A DNA stretch of 64,000 nucleotides from Bauldia sp. (GCA_037200845.1 JBBCGQ010000001.1:1798001-1862000), one strand, 5' to 3'; positions 28,795 to 38,450 are shown, numbered from the stretch's first letter. Notes: a model not told the origin generated them from the letters alone. Program-made: numbers and translations.

Positions 28795-31700
28795 GCGAGA
28801 TGCGGAATCTGGAACAGGCGCTGCAGCGCGGCGGCGAGGTGACGCTGGCTGCGGTGCCGGACGGGCTTGCCGGCAAGGTGCTCGCCGACGTGCTGCGCGC
28901 CTCGGGCGGCACGCGGCTGCTGTTTGTTGCCCGCGACGGGCAGCGGCTGGCCGAGGTGCAGCGGACGCTGACGTTCTTCGCACCGCAGATCGAGGTGCTG
29001 GAATTTCCGGCGTGGGACTGCCTGCCGTATGACCGCGTCTCGCCGCACGTCAGCATCGCCGCGCGCCGCATGGCGACCTTGGCGCGCCTCGTGCCGACGC
29101 CGAAGACGCCGCAGGTGGTGCTGACGACGGTGAACGCCATCCTGCAGCGCGTGCCGGAGCGGAACGTGGTTGCCGCCGGCGCGCTGTCCGCCGTGGTGGG
29201 CAAGGATTTCGCCATCACCGACCTGACGGCGTGGCTGGAGCGCAACGGCTTCCTGCGTTCGCCGACGGTGCGCGAGGCGGGCGAGTATGCCGTGCGCGGC
29301 GGCATTCTCGATCTGTTCGCCGCTGGCACCGATGCGCCGGTGCGGCTGGATTTCTGGGGCGACACGATCGAATCGATCCGCACCTTCGATCCCGACACCC
29401 AGCGCACGATCGACAAGCTGCCGCGCATCGATCTGGTGCCGGTCGGCGAGATGGTGCTGTCGCCGGAGACGATCGCGCGCTTCCGCGAGCGCTATCTGGC
29501 GCTGTTCGGCACTGCCGACCGCAGCGACCTGCTCTATCACACGGTGAGCGAGGGGCGGCGCTATGTCGGCATGGAGCATTGGCTGCCGCTGTTCGCCGAC
29601 AAGCTCGAGACGCTGTTCGATCATGTCGGCAACGCCAAGGCGGTGCTGGACCACCTCGTCGACGAGGCGACCGGCGAGCGCTTCGACCAGGTCAAGGATC
29701 ACTACGATTCGCGTGTGACGGCGCTCGAGGGCGGCATCAGCGGCGGTGGAGCGCCGTACAAGCCGCTGCCGCCGGATCGGCTCTATCTCACCAAGCAGGA
29801 ATGGAATGCGGCGATCCGCTCGCGCGATGCCGCGCACATTTCGCCGTTCGCGCAGCCGGAAGGGCCGCGCATCGTCGACTTCGGCGGCCGTAACAGCCGC
29901 AGCTTTGCCGCCGAGCGCGGCGACGAGAACGCCAACGTCTTTGACGCGGTGATCGCCCACGTCGGCGCGCTGCAGAAGGCGGGCAAGCGCGTCGTCGTCG
30001 CCTGCTGGAGCGACGGCTCGCGCGACCGCATGGGGCAGGTACTGGTCGATCATGGGCTGACCAAGCTGAAGCCGGTGGCAAGCTGGCCGGAGGCGGCGAC
30101 GCTGGATGCGGAGACCGTCGGCCTCGGCGTCATGGGTCTGGAGGCCGGCTTCGAGACTGCGGACATCGCCATCGTCGGCGAGCAGGACATTCTCGGGGAC
30201 CGGCTCGTGCGGCCGCACCAGAAGCGGCGCGCCGCCAATTATCTGGCCGACGTCACGGCACTGGCGCTGGGCGACCTCGTCGTCCACATCGACCACGGCA
30301 TCGCGCGCTTCAACGGGCTGAAGACCATCGAGGCGCTGGGAGCGCCGCACGATTGCCTCGAGCTGCTCTACGCCGGCGGCGACCGCGTCTACCTGCCGGT
30401 AGAGAACATCGAGCTGCTGTCGCGCTACGGCAACGAGGACAGCGAGGCGCAGCTCGACAAGCTCGGCGGCGTTGCGTGGCAGGCGCGCAAGGCGCGGATG
30501 AAGAAGCGCCTGCGCGAGATGGCGGCGGCGCTGATCAAGGTGGCGGCGGCGCGGCTGACCAAGGAGGCGCCGGTGCTGACGCCGCCGGACGGCGCCTACG
30601 ACGAATTCGCCGCGCGCTTCCCCTACGAGGAGACCGAGGACCAGCAGACCGCGATCGATACGACGCTGGGCGATCTCGCCGCCGGGCGGCCGATGGATCG
30701 GCTGATATGCGGCGACGTCGGCTTCGGCAAGACCGAGGTGGCGCTGCGTGCTGCGTTCGTCGCGGTGATGGGCGGCAAGCAGGTGGCGGTGATCGTGCCG
30801 ACGACGCTTCTGGCGCGCCAGCACTTCAAGACGTTCTCGACACGCTTTGCCGGGTTGCCGGTGCGTGTCGCGCATGCCTCGCGGCTGGTCGGCGCCAAGG
30901 AGACGGCGGCGGCGAAAGCCGGCATCGCCGACGGCACGGTCGACATCGTCGTCGGCACGCACGCGCTGCTCGCCAAGGGCATCGCCTTCCGCGACCTCGG
31001 CCTGCTGGTCGTCGACGAGGAGCAGCACTTCGGCGTCAAGCACAAGGAGCGGCTGAAGGAACTGAAGTCGGACGTGCACGTGCTGACGCTGTCGGCAACG
31101 CCGATCCCGCGCACGCTGCAACTGGCGCTGACCGGCGTCCGCGAACTGTCGCTGATCACCACGCCGCCGATCGACCGCCTCGCCGTGCGCACCTTCATCT
31201 CGCCGTTCGATCCGCTGGTGGTGCGCGAGGCGCTGCTGCGCGAGCGCTACCGCGGCGGCCAGAGCTTTTACGTCTGTCCGCGCATATCCGACCTCGCCGA
31301 GCGGCGCGCGTTCCTCGCGGAGCATGTGCCAGAGGTGAAGGTCGCCGTCGCCAACGGCCAGATGGCGCCGGGCGAACTGGAAGACATCATGACGGCGTTC
31401 TACGACGGCGCGTACGACGTGCTGCTGTCGACCTCGATCGTGGAATCCGGCCTCGACATCCCGACCGCGAATACGCTGATCGTGCATCGCTCCGAGATGT
31501 TCGGCCTCGCCCAGCTCTACCAGTTGCGCGGCCGCGTCGGCCGCTCCAAGCAGCGCGCCTACGCGCTGTTCACGGTGCCCGCTGACCGCACGCTGACGCA
31601 GACGGCGGAGCGGCGGCTGAAGGTGTTGCAGTCGCTGGATACGCTGGGCGCCGGGTTCCAGCTTGCCAGCCACGACCTCGACCTGCGCGGTGCCGGCAAC

Positions 31701-32288
31701 CTGCTCGGCGAGGAACAGTCCGGCCACATCAAGGAAGTCGGCTACGAGCTCTACCAGCAGATGCTTGAGGAAGCGGTCGCCTCGCTGAAGCAGGGCGGCG
31801 ACGGCATCGACGAAGGCAAGTGGGCGCCGCAGATCACCGTCGGCACCGCGGTGATGATCCCGGAGACGTACGTCGCCGACCTGCAGCTTCGCCTGTCGCT
31901 CTACAAGCGGCTGGCCGACCTCGAGGAGCAGCCGGAGATCGAGGCGTTTGCGGCCGAACTCATCGACCGGTTCGGTACGCTTCCGGACGAAGTCGTGCAC
32001 CTGCTCCAGATCGTCACCATCAAGGGCATGTGCCGCAACGCGAACGTCGCCAAGGTCGACGTCGGGCCGAAGGGCGCCGTCATCGCCTTCCGCGACAACG
32101 TGTTTCCCAACCCCGCCGGACTCGTCCGCTGGATCGGCGACCGCAAGACGGAAGCGCGCATCCGCCCCGACCAGTCGGTGGTGTTCATCCGCGATTGGGA
32201 GGGCGTCGCCGGGCGGCTCAAGGGAACCGCAGGTATCCTCGGCGTGCTGGCGCGGCTGGCCGGCGAGGGCGAGAAGGCCGCTGCTTAA
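28791..32288 (+). CDS. mfd: Transcription-repair coupling factor
   Basis: 1165 residues. Removes RNA polymerase stalled at lesions and recruits UvrA. The UvrB-like N-terminal region has FLRSPTVREAGEYAVRGGIL; the RNA-polymerase interaction domain starts near GDLVVHIDHGIARFNGL; translocase motifs are ICGDVGFGKTEVALRAAF, VVDEEQHFGV, SATPIPRTL and QLRGRVGRSKQRAYALF; the C-terminal inhibitory domain is complete. First codon overlaps sdhE. Confidence 0.97.
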   Translation: MSEMRNLEQALQRGGEVTLAAVPDGLAGKVLADVLRASGGTRLLFVARDGQRLAEVQRTLTFFAPQIEVLEFPAWDCLPYDRVSPHVSIAARRMATLARLVPTPKTPQVVLTTVNAILQRVPERNVVAAGALSAVVGKDFAITDLTAWLERNGFLRSPTVREAGEYAVRGGILDLFAAGTDAPVRLDFWGDTIESIRTFDPDTQRTIDKLPRIDLVPVGEMVLSPETIARFRERYLALFGTADRSDLLYHTVSEGRRYVGMEHWLPLFADKLETLFDHVGNAKAVLDHLVDEATGERFDQVKDHYDSRVTALEGGISGGGAPYKPLPPDRLYLTKQEWNAAIRSRDAAHISPFAQPEGPRIVDFGGRNSRSFAAERGDENANVFDAVIAHVGALQKAGKRVVVACWSDGSRDRMGQVLVDHGLTKLKPVASWPEAATLDAETVGLGVMGLEAGFETADIAIVGEQDILGDRLVRPHQKRRAANYLADVTALALGDLVVHIDHGIARFNGLKTIEALGAPHDCLELLYAGGDRVYLPVENIELLSRYGNEDSEAQLDKLGGVAWQARKARMKKRLREMAAALIKVAAARLTKEAPVLTPPDGAYDEFAARFPYEETEDQQTAIDTTLGDLAAGRPMDRLICGDVGFGKTEVALRAAFVAVMGGKQVAVIVPTTLLARQHFKTFSTRFAGLPVRVAHASRLVGAKETAAAKAGIADGTVDIVVGTHALLAKGIAFRDLGLLVVDEEQHFGVKHKERLKELKSDVHVLTLSATPIPRTLQLALTGVRELSLITTPPIDRLAVRTFISPFDPLVVREALLRERYRGGQSFYVCPRISDLAERRAFLAEHVPEVKVAVANGQMAPGELEDIMTAFYDGAYDVLLSTSIVESGLDIPTANTLIVHRSEMFGLAQLYQLRGRVGRSKQRAYALFTVPADRTLTQTAERRLKVLQSLDTLGAGFQLASHDLDLRGAGNLLGEEQSGHIKEVGYELYQQMLEEAVASLKQGGDGIDEGKWAPQITVGTAVMIPETYVADLQLRLSLYKRLADLEEQPEIEAFAAELIDRFGTLPDEVVHLLQIVTIKGMCRNANVAKVDVGPKGAVIAFRDNVFPNPAGLVRWIGDRKTEARIRPDQSVVFIRDWEGVAGRLKGTAGILGVLARLAGEGEKAAA

Positions 32289-32324
32289 TCCGCTGTTTCC
32301 GATTTTAGGAAAGTTTTAGCGGAT
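32288..32324. other. Nested hairpin after mfd
   Basis: Outer stem ATCCGCT/AGCGGAT and inner stem TTTCC/GGAAA around a seven-base loop, starting at the mfd stop region. There is no T-run after it, so it may be an mRNA 3' end structure or a leader element of the cyclase gene that begins 40 bases later. Confidence 0.35.
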
Positions 32325-32364
32325 AAGAAAATTCGTCTTAATCAGCCGCGGCTATGGTGCAGCC

Positions 32365-34122
32365 GTGGATAGCCAAAGCCAGACCGCTGCCGCCGAACTT
32401 GTGCCGTTTCGCCACAGCGAAGCGCTGCTGCGCAATATTCTCGAATACGCCGCGGTCGGCATGGTGCTGGTCGGCCCGGACGCCAAGGTCGTCTACGCCA
32501 ACCGCGCCTATGCCGAAATGCTCGGCCACGCACCCGACGAATGCCTCGGCCTCGACTATGCCGCGCTGATCCACCCCGACGACCTCGAGGCCGCCAGCGG
32601 GCAGGCGAAGGACCTCGTCGCCGGCAAATTCGATACCTACCGCGCCGAGCGCCGCTACCTGAAGAAGGACGGCAGCATCCTGCGCGGCGAGGTCTCCGCC
32701 TCGATCCTGCGCAACGAGCGCACCGGCCAGCCGCTCTACCTGCTCGTCCAGATGACCGACATCGAGCGCCAGAAGCGCGCCGAGGAGGCGCTGGTAGCGA
32801 GCGAGGCGCGCTGGAAACATGCGCTGGAAGGCGGCGGACAGGGAGTCTGGGACCACGACCGCCGCGGCGGCCGCACCATGTTCTATTCGCGCATGTGGCG
32901 GATCATCCGCGGCTTCGATCCCGACGAGGAAGTCGACGGCTCGATGGAATCCTGGCTAGCGCGCGTTCACCCGGACGACCGCCAACGCGTCCACGACACG
33001 GTGCTGAGGCAGAACGCCGGTGAAATCCCGCGCGATGCCTTCGAGTATCGCGAGCGCCATCGCGACGGCCACTACGTCTGGATATTGTCGCGCGGCGGCC
33101 CGGTCGCCTGGGATGAGAACGGCGTGCCGACGCGCTTTGTCGGCACCGACACCGACATCTCCAGCCTGAAGGGCGTGGAGATGGCGCTCGCCGTGGAGAA
33201 GGAGAAGCTTCGCGTCACGCTCGAATCGATCGGCGACGGCGTCATCACCACCGATGGCGATGGCGGCATCACCTTCATGAACCCCATCGCCGAGCAGATG
33301 ACCGGATGGACCTCGGCGGAGGCGATGGGTCGCAAGGTGACCGAGGTCTTCGTCATCGTGCAGGACGCGACCGACGAAGCCGCGGCCGATCCGGTGCACG
33401 AGGCGCTCACCCGCAAGGCGCTCTACTACTTCAACGAGGACGCCGTGCTGGTCTCGCGCTCCGGCGAGCGCCGCGCCGTGCGCGACTCGGCCGCGCCGAT
33501 CCGCACCCCGCAGGGCGACCTGCTGGGCGCCGTGCTCGTCTTCCAGGACATCACCCACGCCCGCGAACTGCAGAAGGAACTGGCGCATTCGGCGATGCAC
33601 GACGGGCTGACGGGCCTGCCCAACCGCGTCGCCTTCGAGCGCGCGCTGACCGTCGCCGCCGACCAGGCCCGCCATGAGTTGCGCGAGCACGCGCTCTGCT
33701 TCATCGACCTCGATCGTTTCAAGCCGGTCAACGATACCGCCGGCCACGCCGCCGGCGACGCGCTGCTGCAGCAGATCGCGCACGCCATCCGCCGCGCCTG
33801 CCGCGCCCAGGATTTCACCGCCCGCATCGGCGGCGACGAGTTCGCGCTGCTGCTCGCCGATTGCTCGATCGCCGGCGCCCGCAAGGCGGCCCAGCAGGTG
33901 ATCGACGCGATCACCGGCGTCCGCTTCACCTGGCACGGCAAGACGTACACGATCGGTGCCAGCGTCGGCATCACGGCGGTGACGGCGAAGTCGCCGCACC
34001 TGACCGAGCTGGTCAACCAGGCCGACACGGCGTGCTACGCCGCGAAAGCGGCCGGGCGGAACCGGGTGATGGTCTACGATCCGCGGCTGCACGGGCTGGA
34101 GCGGCTGGCGGATATCGCGTGA
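32365..34122 (+). CDS. PAS-PAS-PAS-GGDEF diguanylate cyclase
   Basis: 585 residues, no membrane segment. Three PAS folds are visible: 20-130 (LRNILEYAAVGMVLVGPDAK), 150-265 (a PAC end at ISSLKG) and 280-405 (LESIGDGVITTDGDGGITFMNP). The GGDEF domain follows (DGLTGLPNRVAFE). The active site is RIGGDEF with GGDEF at 489-493 and an intact inhibitory RxxD (R480-D483) five residues earlier, so both c-di-GMP synthesis and product inhibition are expected. No EAL domain. GTG 32365 is used. The repeat downstream begins right at the stop codon. Confidence 0.92.
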   Translation: MDSQSQTAAAELVPFRHSEALLRNILEYAAVGMVLVGPDAKVVYANRAYAEMLGHAPDECLGLDYAALIHPDDLEAASGQAKDLVAGKFDTYRAERRYLKKDGSILRGEVSASILRNERTGQPLYLLVQMTDIERQKRAEEALVASEARWKHALEGGGQGVWDHDRRGGRTMFYSRMWRIIRGFDPDEEVDGSMESWLARVHPDDRQRVHDTVLRQNAGEIPRDAFEYRERHRDGHYVWILSRGGPVAWDENGVPTRFVGTDTDISSLKGVEMALAVEKEKLRVTLESIGDGVITTDGDGGITFMNPIAEQMTGWTSAEAMGRKVTEVFVIVQDATDEAAADPVHEALTRKALYYFNEDAVLVSRSGERRAVRDSAAPIRTPQGDLLGAVLVFQDITHARELQKELAHSAMHDGLTGLPNRVAFERALTVAADQARHELREHALCFIDLDRFKPVNDTAGHAAGDALLQQIAHAIRRACRAQDFTARIGGDEFALLLADCSIAGARKAAQQVIDAITGVRFTWHGKTYTIGASVGITAVTAKSPHLTELVNQADTACYAAKAAGRNRVMVYDPRLHGLERLADIA

Positions 34123-34123
34123 C

Positions 34124-34300
34124 TCTCACCCTGCGCCTCTAGTTCGCTTCGCTCAGAAGAGTCGCAGCCCTCTCCCCTGCGCGGAGAGGGGACAAACAGA
34201 CGTCGCCGCATGATCCCCTCTCCCCGCAGCGGAGAGGGCTTCCGAACTTAACGAATGAAGTAAGCCTAGGGAGGAAGGGTGAGGGCCTACTACGGAAGGG
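34124..34300. repeat. Inverted intergenic repeat
   Basis: Two arms (CTCACCCTGCGCCTCTAGTT... and ...GGAAGGGTGAGGGCC) with two inner CCCTCTCCCC-type hairpins lie between the cyclase gene and the convergent DsbA-like gene. It may also terminate transcription. Confidence 0.65.
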
Positions 34301-34309
34301 CGAGGGCCC

Positions 34310-34954
34310 CTACGCCGCCTTCGTCGCCACCTGGCGGATGGCGTCGGCGAGTACCTCGACCGACTGGGCGCCGACCACGCCGTATTTCTGGCCGAGGATG
34401 AAGGTCGGCACGCCGGTGACGCCGATCTGGTAGGCATCCTGGATCTCAGCGAGCACCGCGGCGCGGTCTTCGTCGGTGGCGAGTTTCGCGGCAATGGCTG
34501 CGCGGTCCATGCCGGCCTCGCCGGCAATGTCGGCCAGCACCGCGATGTTGCCGATGTCGCGGCCTTCGCGGAAGTTTGCCGAAAACAGGCGGGTCATCAC
34601 GTCGGACTCCTTGCCCTCGGCGCCCGCCCAGCGGATCAGGCGGTGCGCGTTGATGGTATTGGCGGCGCGCTTCTGCGCCTCGAAATTATACTCGATGCCC
34701 TCGGCGCGGCCCATATCGACCAGCCGCTTGTGGGCGCCCTCCAGCGCCTTCAGGTCGCCGAATTTCTTGGCCATGTATTCCGCCCGATCGAGGCCTTCCG
34801 GCGGCACGGACGGATCGAGCTGGTACGGCCGCCAGCGCACCGTGACATCAAGTTCCGGCACGAGCGCGATGGCATGCTCCAGCCGCGCCTTGCCGAGGTA
34901 GCACCAGGGGCAGACGACGTCCGAAACGACGTCAATGGAAACAGGCGTAGTCAT
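34310..34954 (-). CDS. DsbA-family (FrnE-like) thiol oxidoreductase
   Basis: 214 residues, thioredoxin fold with a helical insertion. The active site is C15-P-W-C18 in SDVVCPWCYLGK; the cis-Pro loop is TGVPTFIL. There is no signal peptide, so it acts in the cytosol, like FrnE/2-hydroxychromene isomerase-related members. ATG 34954 shares one base with the TGA of the upstream peptide-binding gene, so the two are co-translated. A longer in-frame start (35041) would lie inside that gene. Confidence 0.88.
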   Translation of the reverse strand: MTTPVSIDVVSDVVCPWCYLGKARLEHAIALVPELDVTVRWRPYQLDPSVPPEGLDRAEYMAKKFGDLKALEGAHKRLVDMGRAEGIEYNFEAQKRAANTINAHRLIRWAGAEGKESDVMTRLFSANFREGRDIGNIAVLADIAGEAGMDRAAIAAKLATDEDRAAVLAEIQDAYQIGVTGVPTFILGQKYGVVGAQSVEVLADAIRQVATKAA

Positions 34955-36792
34955 CAGGGTTTGGCCCACCAAGTTGACAGCACCGGACCCATCAGCGGCT
35001 GCTTGTCCGGATGCTCGATGCGCTTCCAATGCGCGATCCATTGTTCGGGTAGATAGAACAGCGGCACGGAATAGAAACCCGAGATCAGCACCCGGTCGAA
35101 AGCCCGGACCGCCGCAACGTAATCCTCGCGCGTGCCGGCCGAAACCATGGCCTGGATCATGGCGTCGATGGCCGGTTCCCTGGCACCGGGATAGTTGAAC
35201 GAGCCCTCGGCGTCGGCGACCGACGGGCTCCAGCGGTTGATCTGCTCGTTGCCCGGCGACAGCGACGCCCCCCAGGTATTGCGGACCATGTCGAAGTCGA
35301 AGGTCTTGCGGCGGAGTTGGTACTGGGTCGAGTCGACGGTGCGGATGGTCGCCGCGATGCCGATGCGCTCCAGCACGCGCTGGTAGGCGAGGCCGAGGCG
35401 CTCGTCTTCCTTGTTGGTGACCAGGATCTCGAAGGCGAACGGCGCGCCGGCGCTGTTCACCATCTGGCTGCCCTTGAGCTCCCAGCCGGCAGCCTTGAGC
35501 TCGTTGACCACCTTCTGCAGCACCGCGCGGTCGCCGCCGGCGACGTTGGCGTTGGTGGCGCGGTAGGTGCCGTCCATCACGTCGGGCGCGACGGCGTCGG
35601 GGAAGGGGGCAAGCAGCGCCTTCTCCTTGTCGCTCGCCGGGCGGCCGATCGAGGACAGGTCGGAGTCGTTGTAGAAGCCCGAGGCGCGCACGAAGGCGCC
35701 GAAATAGAGGTTCTTGTTGATCCAGTCGAAATCGAGCAGCTCGGCCAGCGCCCGGCGCACGCGCACATCGGCGAAGATCGGACGGCGCGTGTTGAAGGCG
35801 AAGCCCGACATGCCCTTGGGCGTCTCGGTCTTGAAGACTTCCTTGGCGATGCGCCCGTCATTGACCGCCGGGAAATCGTAGGCGCTGTTCCACTGCGCCG
35901 GATCGCCTTCGATCTGGATGTCGTAGAGGCCCTTCTTGAACGCCTCGAACATCGTGCTGGCGTCGCGGTAGTAGTCGATGCGGATCTGGTCGTAGTTGTC
36001 AAACCCGCGCTTGATCGGCAGGTCCTTCGCCCAGTAGTCCGGATTGCGCTTGTAGATCGTGTAGTCCGGCGCGTGGACCTCCGAGAGGATGTACGGGCCG
36101 GTGCCGATGATCGGCGTCAGGGTCGACTTCTCGAAGGTATCGACGTCGATGGCGTGCTTGGGCAGCACCGGCATCAGACCGAGGAGCAGCGGCAGCTCGC
36201 GGTCCTTGGCCTTGGCGATGTTGAAGCGCACGCCGTATTGCCCGACGCGGTCGACGCTTTCGATCTTCGAGTAGCGCGCCTTGAAGTTCGGGTTGCCGTG
36301 GTCGCGCAGCAATTCCATCGTGAAGATCACGTCGTCGACGGTGACGGGAACGCCATCGGAGAATTTCGCCTTCGGATTGATGGTGAACTCGACCCAGCTC
36401 CGGTCAGGCGGCGTCTCGACCTTCTCGGCGATCAGGCCGTAGAGCGTGTAGGGCTCGTCGGCGCTGCGCGACAGGAGCGTCTCGTAGACGAGGTTGCCGA
36501 ACACCGGATCGGTCAGCCCGCGCGCCGAGGTCGTGCCGCCCTGGACGATCATCGGGTTGAGGCTGTCGAAGGTGCCGACGACGCCGTAGGTGAGCGTGCC
36601 GCCCTTCGGCGCATCGGGGTTGGCGTAGGGCAGGTGGTCGAAATCGGCGGGCAGCGCCGGGTCGCCGATGATGGCGATGCCGTGCATCGGCGCCGCGGCG
36701 GCGATCTGCGGCATGATGCCGAGGCCAAGCGTCGCCGCGATCGCCGCGGCGATCGGACGGCGGAGCGAAATCGACAGGATCATCGCGGTCAT
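34954..36792 (-). CDS. Peptide ABC transporter substrate-binding protein (YejA-like)
   Basis: 612 residues with a signal peptide (SLRRPIAAAIAATLGLGIMP, cut after AAAA). Family 5 solute-binding protein: DHLPYANPDAPKGGTLTYG at the N-terminus and WVEFTINPKAKFSDGVPVT are typical of the long YejA-type proteins for oligopeptides or microcin-like peptides. No permease or ATPase gene is adjacent, so it must work with components coded elsewhere. An alternative Met four codons in is possible. Confidence 0.9.
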   Translation of the reverse strand: MTAMILSISLRRPIAAAIAATLGLGIMPQIAAAAPMHGIAIIGDPALPADFDHLPYANPDAPKGGTLTYGVVGTFDSLNPMIVQGGTTSARGLTDPVFGNLVYETLLSRSADEPYTLYGLIAEKVETPPDRSWVEFTINPKAKFSDGVPVTVDDVIFTMELLRDHGNPNFKARYSKIESVDRVGQYGVRFNIAKAKDRELPLLLGLMPVLPKHAIDVDTFEKSTLTPIIGTGPYILSEVHAPDYTIYKRNPDYWAKDLPIKRGFDNYDQIRIDYYRDASTMFEAFKKGLYDIQIEGDPAQWNSAYDFPAVNDGRIAKEVFKTETPKGMSGFAFNTRRPIFADVRVRRALAELLDFDWINKNLYFGAFVRASGFYNDSDLSSIGRPASDKEKALLAPFPDAVAPDVMDGTYRATNANVAGGDRAVLQKVVNELKAAGWELKGSQMVNSAGAPFAFEILVTNKEDERLGLAYQRVLERIGIAATIRTVDSTQYQLRRKTFDFDMVRNTWGASLSPGNEQINRWSPSVADAEGSFNYPGAREPAIDAMIQAMVSAGTREDYVAAVRAFDRVLISGFYSVPLFYLPEQWIAHWKRIEHPDKQPLMGPVLSTWWAKP

Positions 36793-37085
36793 GGCTGGCC
36801 TGGCACCCTCTGCTGGCGCGGCGTCGTTCGGCCGCGGATTCCGTCATTAACCTACCACACGGAATGAGGAGAGTGACCGGCCGCGAAGAGCATCCGAAGC
36901 GCTGGAAATCGCCGGTGCGCCGGGCTAATGATGCCTCTCCAGCGGTCACCGTCCCGCCGTATTTCACGGCCAAAGCGCGGGAAATGCGGGGTCCGCGCAC
37001 GGACGGTGCGCGGCTCGGTCAGGGCCGACGATATTTCTGCCAAGCCGCCGAACGCGGCCGGCACACCAGGTGGGGAAGACGCTCG
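36793..37085. other. Divergent intergenic region
   Basis: 293 bases between the peptide-binding gene (leftward) and the IalB gene (rightward). It must carry both promoters, but no convincing -35/-10 pair or operator stands out; no ORF here has supporting features. Confidence 0.3.
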
Positions 37086-37784
37086 ATGGCTTATCTCGAA
37101 ATGAAATCGTTGCTGCGCCGGCTCCTGCCGATGGCGGCGCTGGGCCTCGCGCTTGCCGCGCCGGCCTTCGCCGCGAGCGCGCAGGACGCCGCGGCCCCGG
37201 CCGCCGCTCCCGCTGCCGCCGCGCCGACCGGCGACGCGCCGCCGCCGTGGACCAAGACCTGCGGCACCTCGCCGGACGGCAAGACCACGATCTGCAACAC
37301 CTCGCAGGAGCTGTGGCTCAACCAGGACGGCAGCGTCCGCGCCTCGATCGGCATCCAACCCAAGCCGGACAAGAAATACGGCATCGGCGGCTTCGTGCCG
37401 CTGGGCTTCGTCATTCCCGCCGGCGTGGTGCTCGCGGTCGACGGCCAGGCCAAGGCCACCGCGCAGTTCATGCAGTGCAACCCGCCGCTGCAGGACCTGC
37501 CCCCGGGATGCTTCATCGCGGTCGATGTCGGCGACGATTTCATCGCGGCGCTGCGCAAGGGCAACGAGCTGGCGCTGGTCGTGACCAACGGCGCCAACCA
37601 GCAACTGCCGATCAAACTGTCGCTCAGTGGCTTCGCCAAGTCGTTCGACGGCGAGGGCATCGACCCGGTGGCGCTGCGCGCCCAGCAGGTCGAGAAGTCG
37701 AAGCAGTTCCAGGACGCCGCCAAGGCCGCGGCCCAGCGCATGATCGACAAGCAGCGCCAGGAAACGGGCGCGCCGGCGAACTAG
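37086..37784 (+). CDS. Invasion-associated locus B (IalB) family exported protein
   Basis: 232 residues. Signal peptide (SLLRRLLPMAALGLALAAPA) followed by an Ala/Pro-rich linker and the IalB core: WTKTCGTSPDGKTTICNTSQE, VPLGFVIPAGVVLAVDGQAK, FMQCNPP and GCFIAVDVGDDF, with conserved Cys residues. IalB in Bartonella aids erythrocyte entry, but the family is widespread in free-living Hyphomicrobiales with unclear envelope roles. GGGGAAG seven bases upstream sets ATG 37086. A strong terminator follows. Confidence 0.88.
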   Translation: MAYLEMKSLLRRLLPMAALGLALAAPAFAASAQDAAAPAAAPAAAAPTGDAPPPWTKTCGTSPDGKTTICNTSQELWLNQDGSVRASIGIQPKPDKKYGIGGFVPLGFVIPAGVVLAVDGQAKATAQFMQCNPPLQDLPPGCFIAVDVGDDFIAALRKGNELALVVTNGANQQLPIKLSLSGFAKSFDGEGIDPVALRAQQVEKSKQFQDAAKAAAQRMIDKQRQETGAPAN

Positions 37785-37804
37785 GCTGGTTCGATTTGAT
37801 TTTG

Positions 37805-37836
37805 AAGGCGCGGGTCGCAAGGCCCGCGCCTTTTTT
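37805..37836 (+). terminator. Rho-independent terminator of the IalB gene
   Basis: A perfect GGCGCGGG/CCCGCGCC stem (plus two flanking A-T pairs) with an eight-base loop and a run of six T residues, beginning 20 bases after the stop codon. This is the clearest intrinsic terminator in the window. Confidence 0.92.
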
Positions 37837-37918
37837 GTTGAGCGCGCGACGCTTGCGTTTTGGGGGAGGGGTGTCCCTACCACGGTAGGAAGCCTCGCAG
37901 AGGGCGGCTCGTGTCCGG

Positions 37919-38251
37919 CTAATTCAACCCGCGGTCGCGCGCGACATAGACGTCGCCCTCGCGGCCGTCGAAGAATTCGCTGATCTGCGGGTGGCGGAGC
38001 GGCTCGCCCGATTCGTCGGGCAGAAGGTTCTGCTCGGAGACGTACGCGATGTATTCGCTCTCCGCGTTTTCGGCGAGCAGGTGGTAGTAAGGCTGGTCCT
38101 TCGAGGGGCGCACGTCCTCGGGAATCGCCAGCCACCACTCTTCCGTGTTGTCGAAAATCGGATCGACGTCGAACACCACGCCACGGAACGGGAACACCCG
38201 GTGGCGGACGATCTGCCCGATGGCGAACTTGGCGGTGCGGGCCTGGCCCAT
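37919..38251 (-). CDS. hspQ: Heat shock protein HspQ
   Basis: 110 residues. HspQ is a small hemimethylated-DNA-binding-type protein that in enterobacteria is a Lon specificity factor. The core KFAIGQIVRHRVFPFRGVVFDVDP, EEWWLAIPEDVRPSKDQPYYHLL and SEQNLLPDESGEP are diagnostic. The start at 38251 gives the family N-terminus MGQARTAKF; a longer in-frame start at 38305 is unlikely. It ends 82 bases from the IalB terminator. Confidence 0.93.
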   Translation of the reverse strand: MGQARTAKFAIGQIVRHRVFPFRGVVFDVDPIFDNTEEWWLAIPEDVRPSKDQPYYHLLAENAESEYIAYVSEQNLLPDESGEPLRHPQISEFFDGREGDVYVARDRGLN

Positions 38252-38450
38252 GCGAAAAACTCCGGCGATCGTAACGCGACCGCCCCTTTCGCGCCTTAAG
38301 GGCATGTTGACGCTCCGATGTCAAACCGCCGCCGCCAAAGGCAAGAACGGCGCGCGGTGTGGCCGGAAGTGAGGGCATGATGGCGGCGGGCCGCGCCGCC
38401 GATTCGGCGCCGGCGGAAGAGGGAACGGGACACGGCATGCCGGGCGGGCG

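Noticed and set aside
28785-32000. Minus-strand open frame of more than 1000 codons opposite mfd
   Set aside because: Shadow of mfd caused by high GC third positions; composition is unlike a real protein and mfd is complete.
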